A stretch of 64,000 nt of DNA from Pseudoips prasinana (GCA_951640165.1 OX621265.1:13033001-13097000); one strand, 5' to 3'; shown: positions 10,140-20,450, counted from the stretch's first letter. Notes: generated by a model from the letters alone, not told the origin. Made by a program: numbers and translations.

Positions 10140-10300
10140 TATTAGAGCGTGTGCACACCGCGTCGATGCCGCGACGGCGCGATTTTGTCCTACAGAGCTA
10201 TGTCGCCTGCGTCCAAATTGCGTGCTTGTCGCGTCTGTATTGCTACAAACGCGCGTCAACGGCGCGTTTAAAAAACGTGGTGTGCATAGGCCCTTAGTAG
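10140..10300. repeat. Possible GC-rich MITE
   Basis: GTGTGCACACCGCG at the left faces CGTGGTGTGCATAGG at the right, with CpG-rich internal palindromes. The outermost left terminus is missing, so this is tentative. Confidence 0.35.
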
Positions 10301-10474
10301 CACTAGAGCGTTACTAATACTACACGTGTACCTAGGTCACTCTAAACGTCAGACACCTGTAAGTGGGGTAGAGCAAAAGATTCTGTCAGTCTTTAGGCAG
10401 GTCCAATGGGGAAATATTCCACTTCTTCTCAGCGAACTCATGTTCCAGGTTCAACTTATTATCGTATCCCATCA

Positions 10475-10648
10475 CTCGCAGAACACGTAAAGCAGTCCGT
10501 CCTGTAAATGACCTCTTCCTGGTCGTGTCGCTATCCGTCCCATCTGATCATCGAGTGATGGAATAGAAAGAGCCCTTGCTTTTGCGCACATACTTGTGCA
10601 CTATAATATGAACAGCGCAGATGGCTGTCCATTGAGACTGATACATTG
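10475..10648 (+). mobile_element. SINE-C fragment
   Basis: Shares CAGAACACGTAAAGC, GTGATGGAATAGAAAG and ACTTGTGCACTATAATATG with the SINE-C copies at 15902 and 25302. The tRNA head is absent. Confidence 0.65.
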
Positions 10649-10654
10649 ACTTAT

Positions 10655-10733
10655 GCCTGTTTCCTGTCCTGGGTAGGTAGAGACAACGGACTTTGTCACG
10701 GTCCTTGCACACCTCTTTCGCCAAGTAAATTCT
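10655..10733 (-). pseudogene. LINE-P 3' scrap
   Basis: Minus-strand equivalent of the KEVCKDRDKV... and YPSGK-like end of LINE-P. It lies between a SINE-C fragment and an RTE-like end. Confidence 0.55.
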
Positions 10734-10866
10734 TATCATCATCATATCGGCCTAAAGACGTCCACTGCTAGACAAAGGCCTTCCCCAAAGATCTCCACAA
10801 TTGCCGGTCTTGCGCTATCCGCATCCAGCGACTTCCAGGGACCCTCATAAGATCATCGGTCCATCT
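10734..10866 (-). pseudogene. RTE-like LINE ORF2 3' end
   Basis: The plus strand shows ATCATCATATCGGCC, GACGTCCACTGCTAGACAAA and CGCATCCAGCGACTTCCAGG, the complement of the final coding segment and tail. Confidence 0.72.
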
Positions 10867-10892
10867 TATAAATTCTTGTAGTTTGTATTAAT

Positions 10893-11172
10893 AAGCCTTT
10901 TTAGGGTTCCATACCCAAGGTTTAAAACGGGACCCCATTACTAAGACTTAGCTGTCTGTCTGTCACCAGGCTGTATCTCATTAACCTTTTCACAGATGAT
11001 GTATTTTATTGTTGCCGCTATAACAACAAATACTAAAAAACAAAATAATAAAAAAATATTTAAGAGGGGCTCCCATATAACAAACGTGAAATTTTTGCTC
11101 GTGTTTATAGATAATGGTACGTAACCCTTCGTGCGCGAGTCCGATTCGCACTTGGCCGATTTTTTTAATTGG
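10893..11172 (+). repeat. Rep-Y dispersed repeat
   Basis: Runs from TAGGGTTCCATACCCAAGG to GAGTCCGATTCGCACTTGGC. Copies of the same length are at 45608-45893 (minus) and 50975-51260 (plus). Widespread in Lepidoptera by my recollection. The transposon class is not evident from the termini. Confidence 0.65.
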
Positions 11173-11437
11173 GAACTTTATTAACGGCAGACTAGGCATT
11201 AATACCGAATAGTTGGAGACCGGTTCCTCAATTATTTCTATTGGAATACCTGGTGGGAAAGCAACACGCTCCATTTGCTTCCAACTGAAATGTTTCGTGA
11301 TAACCTCGTTCGGTGCTCTGGCATTGAATTATTTTAACAGACTTCGAAAGAAGGACGTTATTAATACGACAATATATTTTTATGTACGTAATAGCTGTGT
11401 CGCGCGGTTTCACCACCCCATTTTTTTTTTGTTTTTG

Positions 11438-11642
11438 AAGTTATACTTCTTTTGGCGCGATGGAGAAAAATGATGAGAGTGAATTTTTACGATGCGCGCG
11501 CACACCGACACCAAAAAATTTAACAGCATGAAGTTAGTTCTAGGTGGTATGAAAATTGTTAACTATGTTCAAGTTGTATATTAAGAAGTATAACTTCTAA
11601 CGCGTGTACATAAGTACACACAAGTTTTTTTATAAATGGACA
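11438..11642 (+). repeat. Rep-N, TIR-like non-coding element
   Basis: GAAGTTATACTTCTTTTGGC at the left is inverted as AAGAAGTATAACTTC near the right, about 160 bp apart. The interior has ACGATGCGCGCGCACACCGA. Two further copies occur at 33431 and 34213 on the minus strand. Confidence 0.6.
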
Positions 11643-11815
11643 ACACCCGCACTAGTGAATCTAATCCCTGTGTCGCGGGGTATTTTACAAACATACATAT
11701 AATAGACGGACACAGAACAACTATTTATGGGTCACATAAATAGTTGTCCGGCGCGGGACTCGAACACGAAGAGGCGAGGCGACTATCTTAGCCGCTGCGC
11801 CACACGTGCAGTCAA
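11643..11815 (-). mobile_element. SINE-D (tRNA-derived SINE)
   Basis: On the minus strand TGACTGCACGTGTGGCGCAG starts a tRNA-like head with the A box over GCGCAGCGGCTAAGA. The B box (GTTCGAGTCCC) and the ACAACTATTTATGTGACCC body follow. A short internal stretch is deleted. Confidence 0.75.
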
Positions 11816-11829
11816 TAAGTATATACAAA

Positions 11830-11975
11830 ACTTAATATATTATAACCTATGTGTTATTAGGATATTTAAGCTATATTACTACAAAGTTTCATCATAGTCT
11901 GTTCCGTAGTTGTTGCGTGAAAGAGTAACAAACATCCATCCATACTCACAAACTTTCACATTTATATTAAGTAGG
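11830..11975 (-). mobile_element. Hel-1 Helitron, truncated
   Basis: Right end TTATATTAAGTAGGA is followed by T. The left (hairpin/CTAG) end is missing. Confidence 0.6.
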
Positions 11976-12055
11976 ATAATAAGCGATATCTCCTTTATTT
12001 GAGAACTGATCTTGATAATACGAAGTATTTATCCTGCATTCTGTTTGGTCTTTTG

Positions 12056-12311
12056 CTGTGTGGCTGATGGCAAAGACTATCTCCACCCCATCTCATCCCG
12101 TGGGGGGTGTAGAAGTCCCGAGGGAATATCTATCAGAGAACGGGCAGCAGCGTCTCTCTGTGTACTATGACTATCAAACTGCGATTGCCAACTCGTCTGC
12201 CAAGCGTGGGGATTATGGCATATCCCTCCAAATGATGGACACAACTTCATTTTGGACATCTTTTAGGGAGGCCTTTGTCCAGCAGTGGACGTCATTCGGC
12301 TGATATGAACT
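12056..12311 (+). mobile_element. RTE-tail module
   Basis: From TGTGTGGCTGATGGC through CATCTCATCCCGTGGGGGG and GAGAACGGGCAGCAGCGTC to GGCCTTTGTCCAGCAGTGGA. The last 60 bp match the RTE-like ORF2 end, while the upstream part does not. It is either a LINE subfamily 3' end or a SINE that borrowed the RTE tail. Confidence 0.65.
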
Positions 12312-12314
12312 TAA

Positions 12315-12563
12315 TCTATATATATAAAAATCAATTGCTGTTCGTTAGTCTCGCTAAAACTCGAGAACGGCTAAACAGATTTATCTTATCTTGGTCTTGA
12401 AATGTTCGTGGAGGTCTAGGTAAGGTTTAAAAGGTGAAAAATTCGAATAATTGCCGGGTAAAACCTAAAAACAGCCCTTTTCCCACATAAAAGTTTTCTA
12501 AAGCAAAAATTTAGGTCTTCTATTCATCGATTGAGGCAGTACGAAGTTTGCCGGGTCAGCTAG
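12315..12563 (+). mobile_element. Hel-2 Helitron
   Basis: Begins TCTATATATATAAAAATCAA and ends TTTGCCGGGTCAGCTAG, flanked by A and T. No coding sequence. Related copies are at 22992 and 23263. Confidence 0.75.
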
Positions 12564-12883
12564 TTCTTATTAAAAATATGCCAAAATTGACATTACATAA
12601 CATATGCAGTACATATAAAAAAGTAGAGTCAACTTAATAACGTTTTTTTCTTCTTTTAAATTCAGTTAAAACAGAACTGATTTCAACTATTTTTATAACT
12701 AGCTATTTAAATATAAATATATTTCATTCCTATTGTATTCCTCATCGATTAATTAAGTTAATTATCTAGTCTATTTAAGTTATTGTTAAAGTAGACTTAC
12801 ATAAGTTTAAATATTATTTTTACTTACGATACAACAAGTTAAAGAATTGATATACTTGACGTTTAAATTAGGTATGTAAAAAA
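12564..12883. other. No recognisable feature
   Basis: Very AT-rich, nothing supported. Confidence 0.45.
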
Positions 12884-12996
12884 ATGATTTTTTTATAGGA
12901 TAGGATGGCAAACGAGCAAGTGATCATCACCTGATGTTAAGTGATCACCGTCGCCCATGGACACTCGCAACACCAGAGGAGCCGCAAGTACCTTGG
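12884..12996 (-). pseudogene. LINE-J 3' end
   Basis: GATGGCAAACGAGCAAGTG, CACCTGATGTTAAGTGATCA and CATGGACACTCGCAACACCA are the reverse complement of the SGVASVHGR-type end and 3' UTR of LINE-J. Confidence 0.65.
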
Positions 12997-13100
12997 AGTT
13001 TTGACGCCAACGTGGAAGAAGACGCATCGGGGCATTGTTTCATTTTCAAAAACTGGTGGTATATTCGAGTTTTTATGAGTAAATACAGTGGTTTTTAAGA
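12990..13100 (+). repeat. Rep-M dispersed repeat
   Basis: TTGGAGTTTTGACGCCAACG followed by ATTCGAGTTTTTATGAG, as in the copies at 42518 and 46750. Confidence 0.5.
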
Positions 13101-13201
13101 AAAGGTGTGGTAAAGTGTTAAGAATGATAATAATTATAATCTAAAAACTATAACTATTTATTAAACATATAAACATTTATTAAAGACTAGGAATTTAAAT
13201 G

Positions 13202-13309
13202 CGTTTAACGAATTCAAAACTTAATTTAAAAATATGTTTTACTTTTGATTTGAATTTGAACCAAAATTATAAAAGTTTTTTTTTAAATTATATTTGAATT
13301 CGTTAAACG
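13202..13309. repeat. Foldback, 17-bp perfect arms
   Basis: CGTTTAACGAATTCAAA at 13202-13218 is exactly complemented at 13293-13309 around an AT-rich loop. Confidence 0.65.
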
Positions 13310-14351
13310 TATTATTAAAAATGTCAACATTTGGATCGCGACTTTGAAAAGCATTACTGATCACGGATTCTTTAAAAGGTGATTGACAGCTTAAATACCG
13401 TAATCAATTTATAACTAAGTGAATTTCTGTGCAATAAAATAAGTATTACCTTGTCCTCTGTTTTGAACCCTGCTTGCTTGTCTTGGGTTTGATTCCTGAG
13501 CGGCGTCCTCCATATGCCAAGTATATTCCATCTTAGTTTAATAACCACACATATTTTTTAATTTACTTATCACGTGGCATCGAGAACAAACCCGATATGA
13601 CACATCGCGGGAAACTTAAAATTTTGACAGTTATTTTTTTTAATCAAACTTTTTTTAATTTTAATTCGTTATACGACCAGTGTTCTTAGTTACACGAACG
13701 TATTGTTATTAATTTTCTTTTGTGAGGGAAATGAATATCATTTGCATATATCAAGCATTTCTGTTTTTATCGACGTTTTCACTTTTAATATCACATTATA
13801 TAGTCAAATTACTATAAGCGGGAAGTCTCTACAATCATAGTCAATCAGTGTTCTATTAATAAAAAAAAAGAATAAATTGTTTATTGTTTTAAATACATTG
13901 CAGTATTAAAAATATTTGTTCTATTTTTAAACACTTAAAAACGCTCTTTATTCAAAAAATCTTTTATTTGTTTAGACAACGTCCGTCATTAGTTTAAACG
14001 TAGAAGGCACTGACAATAATCGTAACCGAAGAGTTTCACCCCTTGCGTGCGAAAGAAATAGAACGTTACGGTGACATTGAGAGTGAAAGAGACAGGCATG
14101 TTTGCCTTTTCACGGTTTTCACGAAAAACATTGGTGGTTTGGAGGGAAAACGTTGACCAATCGCGTGATTTTCATTTTATGGAATTAGGGGGATGATTTA
14201 GGTAATTTGAATATTGGGGTGGTTTTTATTTACATCCTATTATAATGAGTAAAACGCTATTTAAGTATTTTGGTACTTACTGAGATGTTGTGTACACAAA
14301 TAGATAGATTGTTTTGAATTATGAATTAGTTATTTTTTTTAAACACAAATC
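13310..14351. other. Largely unassigned AT-rich region
   Basis: No coding frame supported. At about 13445-13500 TCTTGGGTTTGATTCC is B-box-like and may be a decayed SINE head. Otherwise nothing is recognised. Confidence 0.4.
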
Positions 14352-14409
14352 TCTGGCACTATGGATATATGCCTGAATTATGAATCACTCATATATCCAT
14401 AGTGCCAGA
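14352..14409. repeat. Perfect 20-bp-arm hairpin
   Basis: TCTGGCACTATGGATATATG and its exact complement at 14390-14409, 18-base loop. Confidence 0.75.
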
Positions 14410-14500
14410 CACACAATGTGCACATTTTGTTTGTCATCTATACATGACGGGAGTTTAACTTGTCTAAGAAATAGAAAGAAAGAAAGAAATATTTTTTATT

Positions 14501-14606
14501 GGAACGAAGTTCCTTATCGCGCGTTGTGAAAGGGGGCTAGACGGAAAAAAATCTTACGAAAAGCTGTCACGACATTTTTTGCAGCTGTGCGGCGTGCGCA
14601 TGTTTC

Positions 14607-14648
<42 letters not shown>

Positions 14649-14772
14649 AGAAAGCAAGCCAGATATTTTCATTTCTATTTCGCATTGAACAGGGTGATGT
14701 CGCGACGGTAATTTTTGTTGAGTGTAAACAGGTTTTTTGTACAGAATAAATAATAAGAAATAACTTCGTTCC
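14501..14772. mobile_element. MITE-like element with GGAACGAAGT termini
   Basis: GGAACGAAGT at the left and ACTTCGTTCC at the right form short terminal inverted repeats around 270 bp. The interior is non-coding and contains a long TC microsatellite at 14611-14644. Confidence 0.55.
14611..14644. repeat. (TC)n microsatellite
   Basis: Pure TC tract. On the complement it makes artificial Arg-Glu reading frames. Confidence 0.85.
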
Positions 14773-15017
14773 ATCTGGGTGTCCCTTGACACCCCTCAAG
14801 TTTTTCTCATAACATATATTGAAAATACATTACAATAATTGTGGTATACGTTTTAAACATTCTTAATTTTATCCTTACTGGTATGACAAATAGCCCTATC
14901 TCAGCTAGTACTGCATTTCTGCAGTGCTGAAGTTCCGATATAGAACAAAGTGTGGCATATAAACATGAAAAATACACATATTATACCCATATGTATTAAC
15001 ATCCCATACAAGAATAA

Positions 15018-15673
15018 TGCGGGCCTGTTGGCGTGGTTGGTAAATGCTTGCTTTTCACGCCGCAGGTCGTGGGTTCGATTCAGTTGGGGCGCAGTGGATC
15101 CGGTGGTAGCATTAAAGCGCGACCGTCGTTATTAACACAAGGTCCGTCATAATAATAATATCTACCTTTAATATAGACAGGACCATTGACAATATGTAGT
15201 AAAAATATTAGACTTAAACTAGATAATTAAACATAATCTCTTGACAATAACTTGATACGAGCTAGCTAAATATCATTGCTATAATAAAATGAATTTTATA
15301 AATGTTTTCATACAATATGTACCTAAATATCTATGTTACTAGAAATAATATCTAATGTATACAACTATATTACTACAAACATGTTCTGACTATTTACAAG
15401 CGCTTTTTTAAAGTCTACGTGAATAAAAACCTTTTTTATTTATTTTTATTATTTTATTTATTCCCACCCGGGATAGTTATTTGTGTGCATGAACATGTCT
15501 GTTTGTCCTGAGTCTGGGTGTAATTTATCTACATAAGTATGTATTTACAAAAGAAAAGTAGTATATGTAGTATATCAGTTACCTGGTTTATATACCATAG
15601 TACAAGCTATGCTTAGTTTGGGATCAGATGGCCGTGTGTGAATAGTGTCCCAGGATATTATTATTATACAAGA
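15018..15673 (+). mobile_element. SINE-B split by LINE-K
   Basis: The head (GGGCCTGTTGGCGTGGTTGG through GGGTTCGATTC) ends at 15081. The body resumes at 15460 with ATTCCCACCCGGGATAG and runs to the ATT tail. Removing 15082-15459 plus one ATTC restores a normal SINE-B. Confidence 0.82.
15082..15459 (+). mobile_element. LINE-K 3' end inserted in SINE-B
   Basis: Same 3' end as the 4372 copy, AAGTCTACGTGAATAAAAAC then a TTTA-rich tail. Flanked by a probable 4-bp duplication ATTC (15078-15081 and 15460-15463). Confidence 0.7.
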
Positions 15674-15784
15674 ATAATGTCAGATCAATTATGTATGGAT
15701 ACCTAAAAAAATAATTTTCGTATTTCAGAGATTGGTTTCAATTTATTCAGTTTTATGGGAAAATAAAGGTTGGCCTAAGTTTCT

Positions 15785-15862
15785 GATCTTTTTTAACCAA
15801 TAACGCCCGCACTAGGGAAATGAATCCCTGTATCACGGAGTACTTCACAAACATATACTTGA
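15785..15862 (-). mobile_element. SINE-D tail fragment
   Basis: AATAACGCCCGCACTAGGGA and CACGGAGTACTTCACAAAC match the complement of the 3' part of SINE-D at 37494-37690. Confidence 0.5.
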
Positions 15863-15901
15863 TGGCCAGAGCGTACGCCCACTTAGGACCCTTACTTATA
15901 G

Positions 15902-16284
15902 GTGACTGCTTCGTTGGTCTAGCGGTAGCGTGTTCACCCGCAGAAAACAAGGTCCTGGGTTCAAATCCCGGGTCGGGCCAAAAGTGATTTTGAGACATTT
16001 CTGTAAAAAGAAAAATTTCTCAGCATCAGCTCGAAGTCTGGGAGTTGGCGGTATTAAACTCCCGTGCCTCGGAGAGCACGTAAAGCCGTCGGTCTTGTAC
16101 CTGGCCTCTTTCCGGTCGTGTCGCTAGACGTCCCATCGGTTCAAGAGAGTGATGGAATAGAAAGTGCTCCTGAGTTTGCGCACACACTTGTGCACTATAA
16201 TATGTCCCTTTAAAATAATATGGCTTTAAATCTCTATTGAGACTGGCCGTCGTAGCCGGAATTAATCTAGGACATTATTATTAT
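15902..16284 (+). mobile_element. SINE-C (tRNA-derived SINE)
   Basis: The head CGTTGGTCTAGCGGTAGCGT gives the A box and GGGTTCAAATCCCGG the B box. The body includes AAAAGTGATTTTG and ends in GAGACTGGCCG near the 3' end, with an ATT tail. Confidence 0.82.
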
Positions 16285-16378
16285 AATAGGTCTCACAAAT
16301 AATTATACTGCGCGGTAATCGAACCCGGAACATATAGTAGCGAGGCCACTATCTTAACGGCTGCGCACACGTGCTTGA
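16285..16378 (-). mobile_element. SINE-D head fragment
   Basis: Minus-strand B box in AATCGAACCCGG and head AACGGCTGCGCACACGTGC, diverged. Confidence 0.6.
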
Positions 16379-16445
16379 GCACGGAATAATACCTGGATAA
16401 ACATGAGATTTAGATATCAGGACAGGAGCGCCGAATAGGTTCCTT

Positions 16446-16970
16446 TTACATGCGTTGTCTCCGTAAGATCTTGGGCATTACATGGCAAGATAGGGTCACT
16501 AACGATAGAGTTCTAGAAATAGCACAGCTACCTAGCTTGACAGCGTTACTTAAACAGAAGCGTTTACGTTGGTTGGGGCATGTGCACAGAATGGAACCCA
16601 CTCGAATACCACGATGAGTTCTGTTGGGTGCGGTAGCTAATGAGAAGCGAGATGTCGGTAGACCTCTGCTTCGCTTTAAAGACTGCACCAAGCGGGATAT
16701 GGCCGCTTTTAAAATTGACCACTGTAGCTGGGAAAAGCTCGCTGTATGCTGCTGTATGTTGAATGGCGCAAACGTGTAGTGGAGGGTCGTAAGATCTGTG
16801 ATGAAGCCTGGTTCGGAGTACTTGCTGATAAGAGACAGAAGCGACATGAAAGCGGCTCGGCACCAACCACCGCAAACTTCTCTTGTCAGGCCTGTGGCAG
16901 GCTATGTCGCTCTCGCATCGGTTTGTTTAGCCACCATAAGAAATGTCTCTCAAACAATGCGCCGTAAATC
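16446..16970 (+). pseudogene. LINE ORF2 C-terminus with terminal zinc finger
   Basis: The plus strand reads CLRKILGITWQDRVTNDRVL, then LKQKRLRWLGHVHRMEPTRI. An in-frame TGA at 16615-16617 follows (an arginine CGA is the likely ancestor), then GRPLLRFKDCTKRDM. After a frameshift near 16745 comes WRKRVVEGRKICDE. It ends in a C-x2-C-x12-H-x3-C finger (CQACGRLCRSRIGLFSHHKKC region, two segments). RT-thumb-like plus terminal finger architecture is typical of several non-LTR clades. The catalytic RT and endonuclease are missing. Dead copy, clade not resolved. Confidence 0.7.
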
Positions 16971-16992
16971 GTCTGTAACAGACGCAAAGGCC

Positions 16993-17017
16993 ATATATAT
17001 ATATATATATATATAGG
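16993..17017. repeat. (AT)n microsatellite
   Basis: AT tract immediately downstream of the LINE remnant, possibly its tail. Confidence 0.85.
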
Positions 17018-17194
17018 GCAAAGGCACCTGTCTTTCCACATGATCGCTCCAATAGCCAGTTCATGTGTGTACCCTAAATATCCACGCTCCATTGATTTAA
17101 AACGGTGAAATACCGAATTTACCAATTGGTCATAGCACCCACCTGGGTTATGGTCTATTGGGTACGCCTTACGTTGGTTTTAATTAAAATACAG

Positions 17195-17570
17195 TAAAAT
17201 ATGATGATGTCCTCCCGGCCGAATTTCGACCACGGCGGCCAGTCTCAATGGAGATTAGCCAATTACGCAGGACATATTATAGTGCACAAGTGTGTGCGCA
17301 AACACAGGGGCACTTTCTATTCCATCACTCTCATGATCCGATGGGACGACTAGCGACACGACCGGAAAGAGGTCAGGTACAGGACCGACGGCTTGACGTG
17401 CTCTCCGAGGCACGGGGGTATAATACCGCCAACTCCCAGACTTCGGGCTGATATTGACAAATTTCTTTTTACGGAAAAATCCCAAAATCACTTTTTGGAC
17501 CGACCCGGGATTTGAACCCAGGACCTCATTATCTGCGGTTGAACACGCTACCGCTAGACCAACGAGGCAG
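17195..17570 (-). mobile_element. SINE-C
   Basis: Full-length minus-strand copy. The tRNA-like head is at the right end (B box in GGATTTGAACCCAGG on plus). The GAGACTGGCCGCCG-type tail is at the left. Confidence 0.82.
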
Positions 17571-17765
17571 TAAAATATACACATATCAGCGAACAAGTTT
17601 ATTTTACGCTTCATCTTCGTCTTTGAGCCCGTGGGTGTCGTAAAAAGCGACTAAGGGCCAGCGCAGACAGAGAGAAGCGCAGCGGAGAGGATTTTATTAA
17701 GGCACTAGAAAATCAACTTTAGAATTATAGGAATAAAGTGCATATATGCTTGAACCTGACTTACT

Positions 17766-17862
17766 TCATCATCATATCAGCTGAAAGACGTCCACGGCTG
17801 GACAAAGGCCTCCCCCAAGGATCTCCACAATAGCCGGTCCTGCGCTGCCCGCATCCAGCGGC
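17766..17862 (-). pseudogene. RTE-like LINE ORF2 3' end
   Basis: ATCATCATATCAGCTGAAAG, CGGCTGGACAAAGGCC and GCCCGCATCCAGCGGC on plus. Truncated exactly where a single FB-W arm begins. Confidence 0.7.
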
Positions 17863-17865
17863 TTT

Positions 17866-17931
17866 TTTTAACCTTTATTTATTTGAACGCCATTTAAGAA
17901 ATCGATGTTCAGCGACTTAGCCGGTAGAGCC
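17866..17931. repeat. FB-W half element (single arm)
   Basis: TTAACCTTTATTTATTTGAA then GCCATTTAAGAAATCGATG to AGCCGGTAGAGCC is one arm of the FB-W foldback. It ends directly at CCAGG (17932-17936), the border motif seen at the full copies. Confidence 0.6.
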
Positions 17932-17936
17932 CCAGG

Positions 17937-18116
17937 TAGGTAATCGGGCAGCAATGCCACCTGCGTACTGTAGCTACCACCTAACTGCGGTCGCCAACTC
18001 GCATGCCAAGCGTGGTGACTTAAGCAAACCCCTCCAAATGACAACGTTATAGAAACCTTTGGGGAGTCCTATGTCCAGCAGTGGACGATATCAGGCTGAT
18101 GATGATGATGATGTAC
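17937..18116 (+). mobile_element. RTE-tail module variant
   Basis: ACCTAACTGCGGTCGCCAAC and GAGTCCTATGTCCAGCAGTG lead to a GATGATGATG tail. Minus-strand copies of this variant are at 39854 and 59041. Confidence 0.55.
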
Positions 18117-18787
18117 CATATGACGGTCACCGTAGCCTAGTTGGTAGTGCCCCTGCCTACGAAGCTGGTGGTCCTGGGTTCGAATCCCGGTAAGTGCAAA
18201 TATTTGTGTGATGAGCACGAATATTTGTTTCTGAGTCATGGATGTTTTCTACGTATATAAGTACCGTAACCTGGGGCGACTTTAGAACGACGGGGCGACT
18301 TTGATGATAACTTAAAAATATTACTTTTATGTTAATATTTCAAAAAGTATCCGAACGCGTCCAATTTTTTTTTTTGTATTGTTAACACTGATATTTCGCC
18401 CATCTTGTCATTCACTCACAAAGCGCTGGCGCATCTGTGTCCGTGGAAAATAATTATTGAAAGTGAATCCTAATTAATATAAGTAATTCATGCTCATATA
18501 ACTTCTTATATACCAAAATAACCATGTATATTTATCTTTTGAGCTTTAAGTATATATATTTCATGGTTTATTGTAAATTTATTCCGAATTTCTTATTTTT
18601 TATTTTTGCAAGATTTTTGAGGTTATTGTCGTTTAAGTTGTCGGGGTTACTTTGATTTTTTCACCGGGGTGAATTTGAGAGGAATCAAAATCACCCCGTT
18701 CTCGCCGTCTTTGATTTGTAAAGGTTTTATATTGTGTTTGATTTGTAAAGGTTTTACTATCAAAGTCGCCCCTGTTCAGGAACAACC

Positions 18788-19003
18788 ATAGTGCGCAATT
18801 ACAAAAAGACTCCGGGCACAAGGAATTATAGAAATTACACTACTGAAGTGCTAGAAGAAGCCATTGAAAAAATAACTGACAATGAAATGTCCATAAGTCA
18901 AGCTTCACAAACCTACAATATACCATTCGGGACGTTGTATCATCCCGAACTCAAATATGGTTGCTATATCTTTCCAATTAAGGTTCCTGTTAAAGAAATG
19001 TAA
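18788..19003 (+). pseudogene. Truncated pogo-like transposase, psq HTH domain only
   Basis: The frame opens with ATA GTG where family members usually start ATG GTG followed by RNYK, so the start codon appears lost (ATG to ATA). The readable part is RNYKKTPGTRNY, then YTTEVLEEAIEKITDNEMS, ISQASQTYNIPFGTLY, the conserved pipsqueak/CENP-B-like helix-turn-helix (about 45 residues, ending in the ..P.GTLY signature of helix 3). The frame then becomes non-homologous and stops after 70 codons, where a transposase would be several hundred residues long. It would be a DNA-binding fragment at most, and expression is doubtful. Confidence 0.7.
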
Positions 19004-19020
19004 AATTTAATATTTACTGT

Positions 19021-19196
19021 TGATGTGAAACATCTATAGCCGCACGTAAAACAGATTTCTGGCGTGGCGACGCATGCCGTGGCGCATGCGCAATCGACTT
19101 TTTATTTTATCATTATGACATATTTAGTTCCTATCGCAATATGTTCTTTTGTGCACATTACTTTTACAAAATAATGTCGATGTTTCACATCTGCCA
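19021..19196. repeat. Small foldback inside the pogo-like relic
   Basis: GATGTGAAACATC near the left is complemented by GATGTTTCACATC near the right. It lies just 3' of the truncated HTH ORF, so its insertion may have separated the ORF from its catalytic half. Confidence 0.5.
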
Positions 19197-20145
19197 GGCG
19201 TCCCGTAACGGCTCATTATTCCTAACTCTTTAGGTCGATTTATTTTTTACTTTTTAAGTTTGATTATTGTCCCTAACCTAATTGGTATAATCATTAAGTT
19301 CGGTACAAATCTGTTTTGCTACATTTTAAAATATTATAAAAGTTTAAATAAATGTTTTTGTGATTTGAAACTTGTTATTTCGTCAATCAAATTAGCCCCT
19401 GTAATCAATGCCACCCCAAATTCATAAAAGTATTAATAACTCTTAAAGTGTACAGAGGAAAAAAAAAATTTATTCTATGATTTGCTCCTTTTCGGGTTTA
19501 CTTTCAAATACGATTGCAAAAACAGGTGTTATCAAAGTCGCCCCAAAATCAGTTTGAAGTTGATATGGAACATTTTGTTTTTTTTCTCGGAAACGATAGC
19601 TTGTAGATTTTTTTTTAGGTGTATATGTAATCTACACAAAAAACCGATATTTCAGTTTTTTTTTCAAGGCCATAACTTTAAAATACAAAGTAATAGAGAA
19701 CAATTTAATCCGAAACCTAATCAAAGCAGCCCCATTTTACGGTATTTATCTATCTATATATGTATGTATATCGTCGCCTGGTACCCATAGTACAAGCTTT
19801 GCTTAGTTTGGGGCTAGGATGATCTGTGTGACATTGTCCCCAAATATTATTATTATTATTATATATACACCAACTTGCAATACTACCACCATATATCCTG
19901 ATTTACGAACGCTTTTGTAAGTCTACTTGCATAAAAACCGTCTTTATTAAGTTTTCGAATCCAAAGGCTGCTAACAATTACTATGTTACCCGCCCGTCTA
20001 TCGGGAGGCTGTATCACATGAACCGTAATTATTAAACAGAGGGTCTGTATTTCTACTGCCACTATAAAAATAAATAATAAAACTAGAATAAATTAAAAAA
20101 TTGTCCCTCGACGGTCGTTTAGGTGCACACGGCTACATATCAAAC

Positions 20146-20225
20146 TATACATTTCCAATGTAAGCTGATCTCGCATGGATAGGATTTCCATACAATGAGA
20201 GATCAGCTTATATTGGAAATGTATA
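20146..20225. repeat. Foldback, 27-bp arms
   Basis: TATACATTTCCAATGTAAGC continues to TGATCTC and is complemented at the right with one or two mismatches. Confidence 0.7.
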
Positions 20226-20235
20226 CAAACCTTTG

Positions 20236-20450
20236 TGTGTGAGTCCAATGCGGAGTATGGGTAGTGGTTCGTATTGTCAGAGTTGTTCAAGCCGCCCATT
20301 AGGCCTCTGACATCGCTTAACGGCTGTTGCCTATGGCTACAACCGACAGATTAATGTGCCCTCCGAAGCACGGAGACGCTCAGAAATTAAACCACTTTAG
20401 CGTTCACCCATCTGCAGACTTACCGCGAGACTAGTCGCTTAACCGCAGTC
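20236..20450 (-). mobile_element. SINE-5S
   Basis: Same arrangement as at 8994: CAAGCCGCCCATTAGGCCTC, ACGGAGACGCTCAGAAATTA, then the 5S box-C complement (GCGTTCACCCATCTGC, one substitution). The head end is shortened. Confidence 0.6.

Larger units (their letters stand above)
18264..19742 (+). mobile_element. Pogo-superfamily transposon relic (1479 bp) with psq-type HTH
   Basis: Terminal inverted repeats: left CCGTAACCTGGGGCGACTTT, right (complement) CCGTAAAATGGGGCTGCTTT. The target duplication is TA on both sides (18262-18263, 19743-19744). These features fit the Tc1/mariner-pogo group. Copies of the terminal motif CAAAGTCGCCCC, or close variants, recur inside the element near 18290, 18645-18700, 18763, 19397 and 19530, as expected for transposase-binding sites. 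The only coding remnant is a pipsqueak-type HTH; no DDE/DDD catalytic domain is present. It is therefore a non-autonomous derivative. Confidence 0.8.
18122..19866 (+). mobile_element. SINE-A split by a pogo-like transposon
   Basis: The left part 18122-18263 carries the tRNA head, B box and GAGCACGAATATTTG body. The right part 19743-19866 carries CGTCGCCTGGTACCCATAG, the conserved tail and the ATT tract. Removing 18264-19742 and one TA rebuilds an ordinary SINE-A. Confidence 0.85.

Noticed and set aside
10126..10317. 63-codon CpG-rich frame
   Set aside because: Lies in a GC-rich possible MITE, with no domain and no splice context.
14514..14799. Reading frames of 81-92 codons on the minus strand
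   Set aside because: Their core is an Arg-Glu repeat produced by the TC microsatellite inside a MITE-like element.
15902..15990. Possible functional tRNA gene (A and B boxes present), also at all other SINE heads
   Set aside because: The same head recurs many times, always followed by the same non-tRNA body and an ATT-type tail, and the acceptor stem is not formed. These are SINE promoters.
16446..16875. 133- and 103-codon minus-strand frames
   Set aside because: They are antisense shadows of the plus-strand LINE ORF2 remnant, which has recognisable motifs on plus.
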